Below, piece by piece: positions 63,699-64,000 of a stretch of DNA of 64,000 bases (position 1 is the stretch's first letter; each line of letters opens with the position of its first letter). This DNA is from Bacillota bacterium. Lineage in GTDB: Bacteria > Bacillota > SHA-98 > UBA4971. The stretch spans positions 1-64,000 of the forward strand of contig JASEJE010000018.1 in the NCBI GenBank assembly GCA_030024085.1, given 5' to 3'. Position numbers and translations under genes: made by a program. The notes beneath the pieces are model-generated. The model was not told the DNA's origin, searched no databases, and saw nothing but the letters and a program-made list of their open reading frames with translations.

Positions 63699-64000
63699 AT
63701 GGCACAGGGTGATCTCACTCGAATAGCGTCGAACATAACTGGACTGAACGCGTTGAACGCGCTGAAAGCTGTGAACAATCAGCTCGGAATCCACCAGCTC
63801 AGGCTGTCAACCGGCAAGCGGATCAACGAGGCGGCCGACGACCCCGCCGGGCTCACCATCGCGACCAAGCTCAACTACAAGAGCAGAGGTCTCGGGGTTG
63901 CGCTCGACAACATCGGCGACGCGAAGAACCTCCTCGGCGTGGCCGAGGGCGGCCTCGGCAAGATCAGCGACATCTTGCTCCTGATCAGGGACAAGGCCGA
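63699..64000 (+). CDS. fliC: Flagellin (5' part)
   Basis: The first ~100 residues are visible. They form the conserved D0/D1 helix region: RIASNITGLNALNALKAVNN, HQLRLSTGKRINEAADDPAG, LTIATKLNYKSRGLGVALDN. The product is exported and polymerises into the filament. AAGGAGGT lies 8 nt before ATG 63699. The gene continues beyond the window. Controlled by a sigma-28 promoter and probably by CsrA/FliW. Confidence 0.95.
   Translation, partial: MAQGDLTRIASNITGLNALNALKAVNNQLGIHQLRLSTGKRINEAADDPAGLTIATKLNYKSRGLGVALDNIGDAKNLLGVAEGGLGKISDILLLIRDKA

Overview
This is a GC-rich bacterial chromosome segment. The evidence favours an outer-membrane-bearing (diderm) member of the Bacillota. It has a SleB/CwlJ-type spore-cortex hydrolase, the FliW-CsrA pair, CheC, FlgM/FlgN and a Bacillus-like flagellin leader. 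It also encodes FlgA, FlgH and FlgI, which build the P- and L-rings found only where an outer membrane exists. The class is an inference from gene content; no rRNA is present to fix it.

Left part (1-9.7 kb): a leftward ETF/acyl-CoA dehydrogenase operon whose EtfA carries an N-terminal 2[4Fe-4S] domain, a SleB-like hydrolase, an orphan MNT nucleotidyltransferase, a tandem-nitrilase fusion protein, a HicAB pair with a frameshifted hicA, a CsoR regulator with a readable promoter and operator, thioredoxin and a LiaF-like membrane protein.

Accessory island (10-28.6 kb): an hsdR lacking its nuclease domain, an intact type III restriction-modification pair (res/mod), a DUF1016 nuclease, several gene fragments, a COG4586/4587/3694 ABC exporter, an MNT gene with a decayed HEPN partner, and an Eco29kI-like endonuclease convergent with an SPPY-type DNA methyltransferase.

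Metabolic block (29-41.5 kb): histidine degradation and one-carbon genes (ftcD, hutI, fchA) and an isochorismatase-family hydrolase, then folP-folB and an unusual folK-birA fusion, a DMT/YdcZ-like transporter, a GAF histidine kinase and a YchF-type GTPase.

Flagellar/chemotaxis block (42-64 kb): flgF-flgG-flgA-flgH-flgI-flgJ, flgM-flgN-flgK-flgL, cheA-cheC-cheY-cheB-cheR, an HD-GYP protein, fliW-csrA, convergent cheW, an MCP, a glycosyltransferase-TPR protein and the start of flagellin. Four good sigma-28 promoters lie before flgM, the MCP, the glycosyltransferase and flagellin. The flagellin leader carries two CsrA-like sites, so the FliW-CsrA switch and its target are both visible.

Two genome-level oddities stand out. 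(1) A family of structured interspersed elements bounded by CTAAGT...ACTTAG: three long copies at 33.1, 35.0 and 46.1 kb, plus shorter relatives. One copy sits two codons inside folK and is read in frame. (2) Many otherwise conserved proteins carry period-6 DNA repeats encoding dipeptide tracts.
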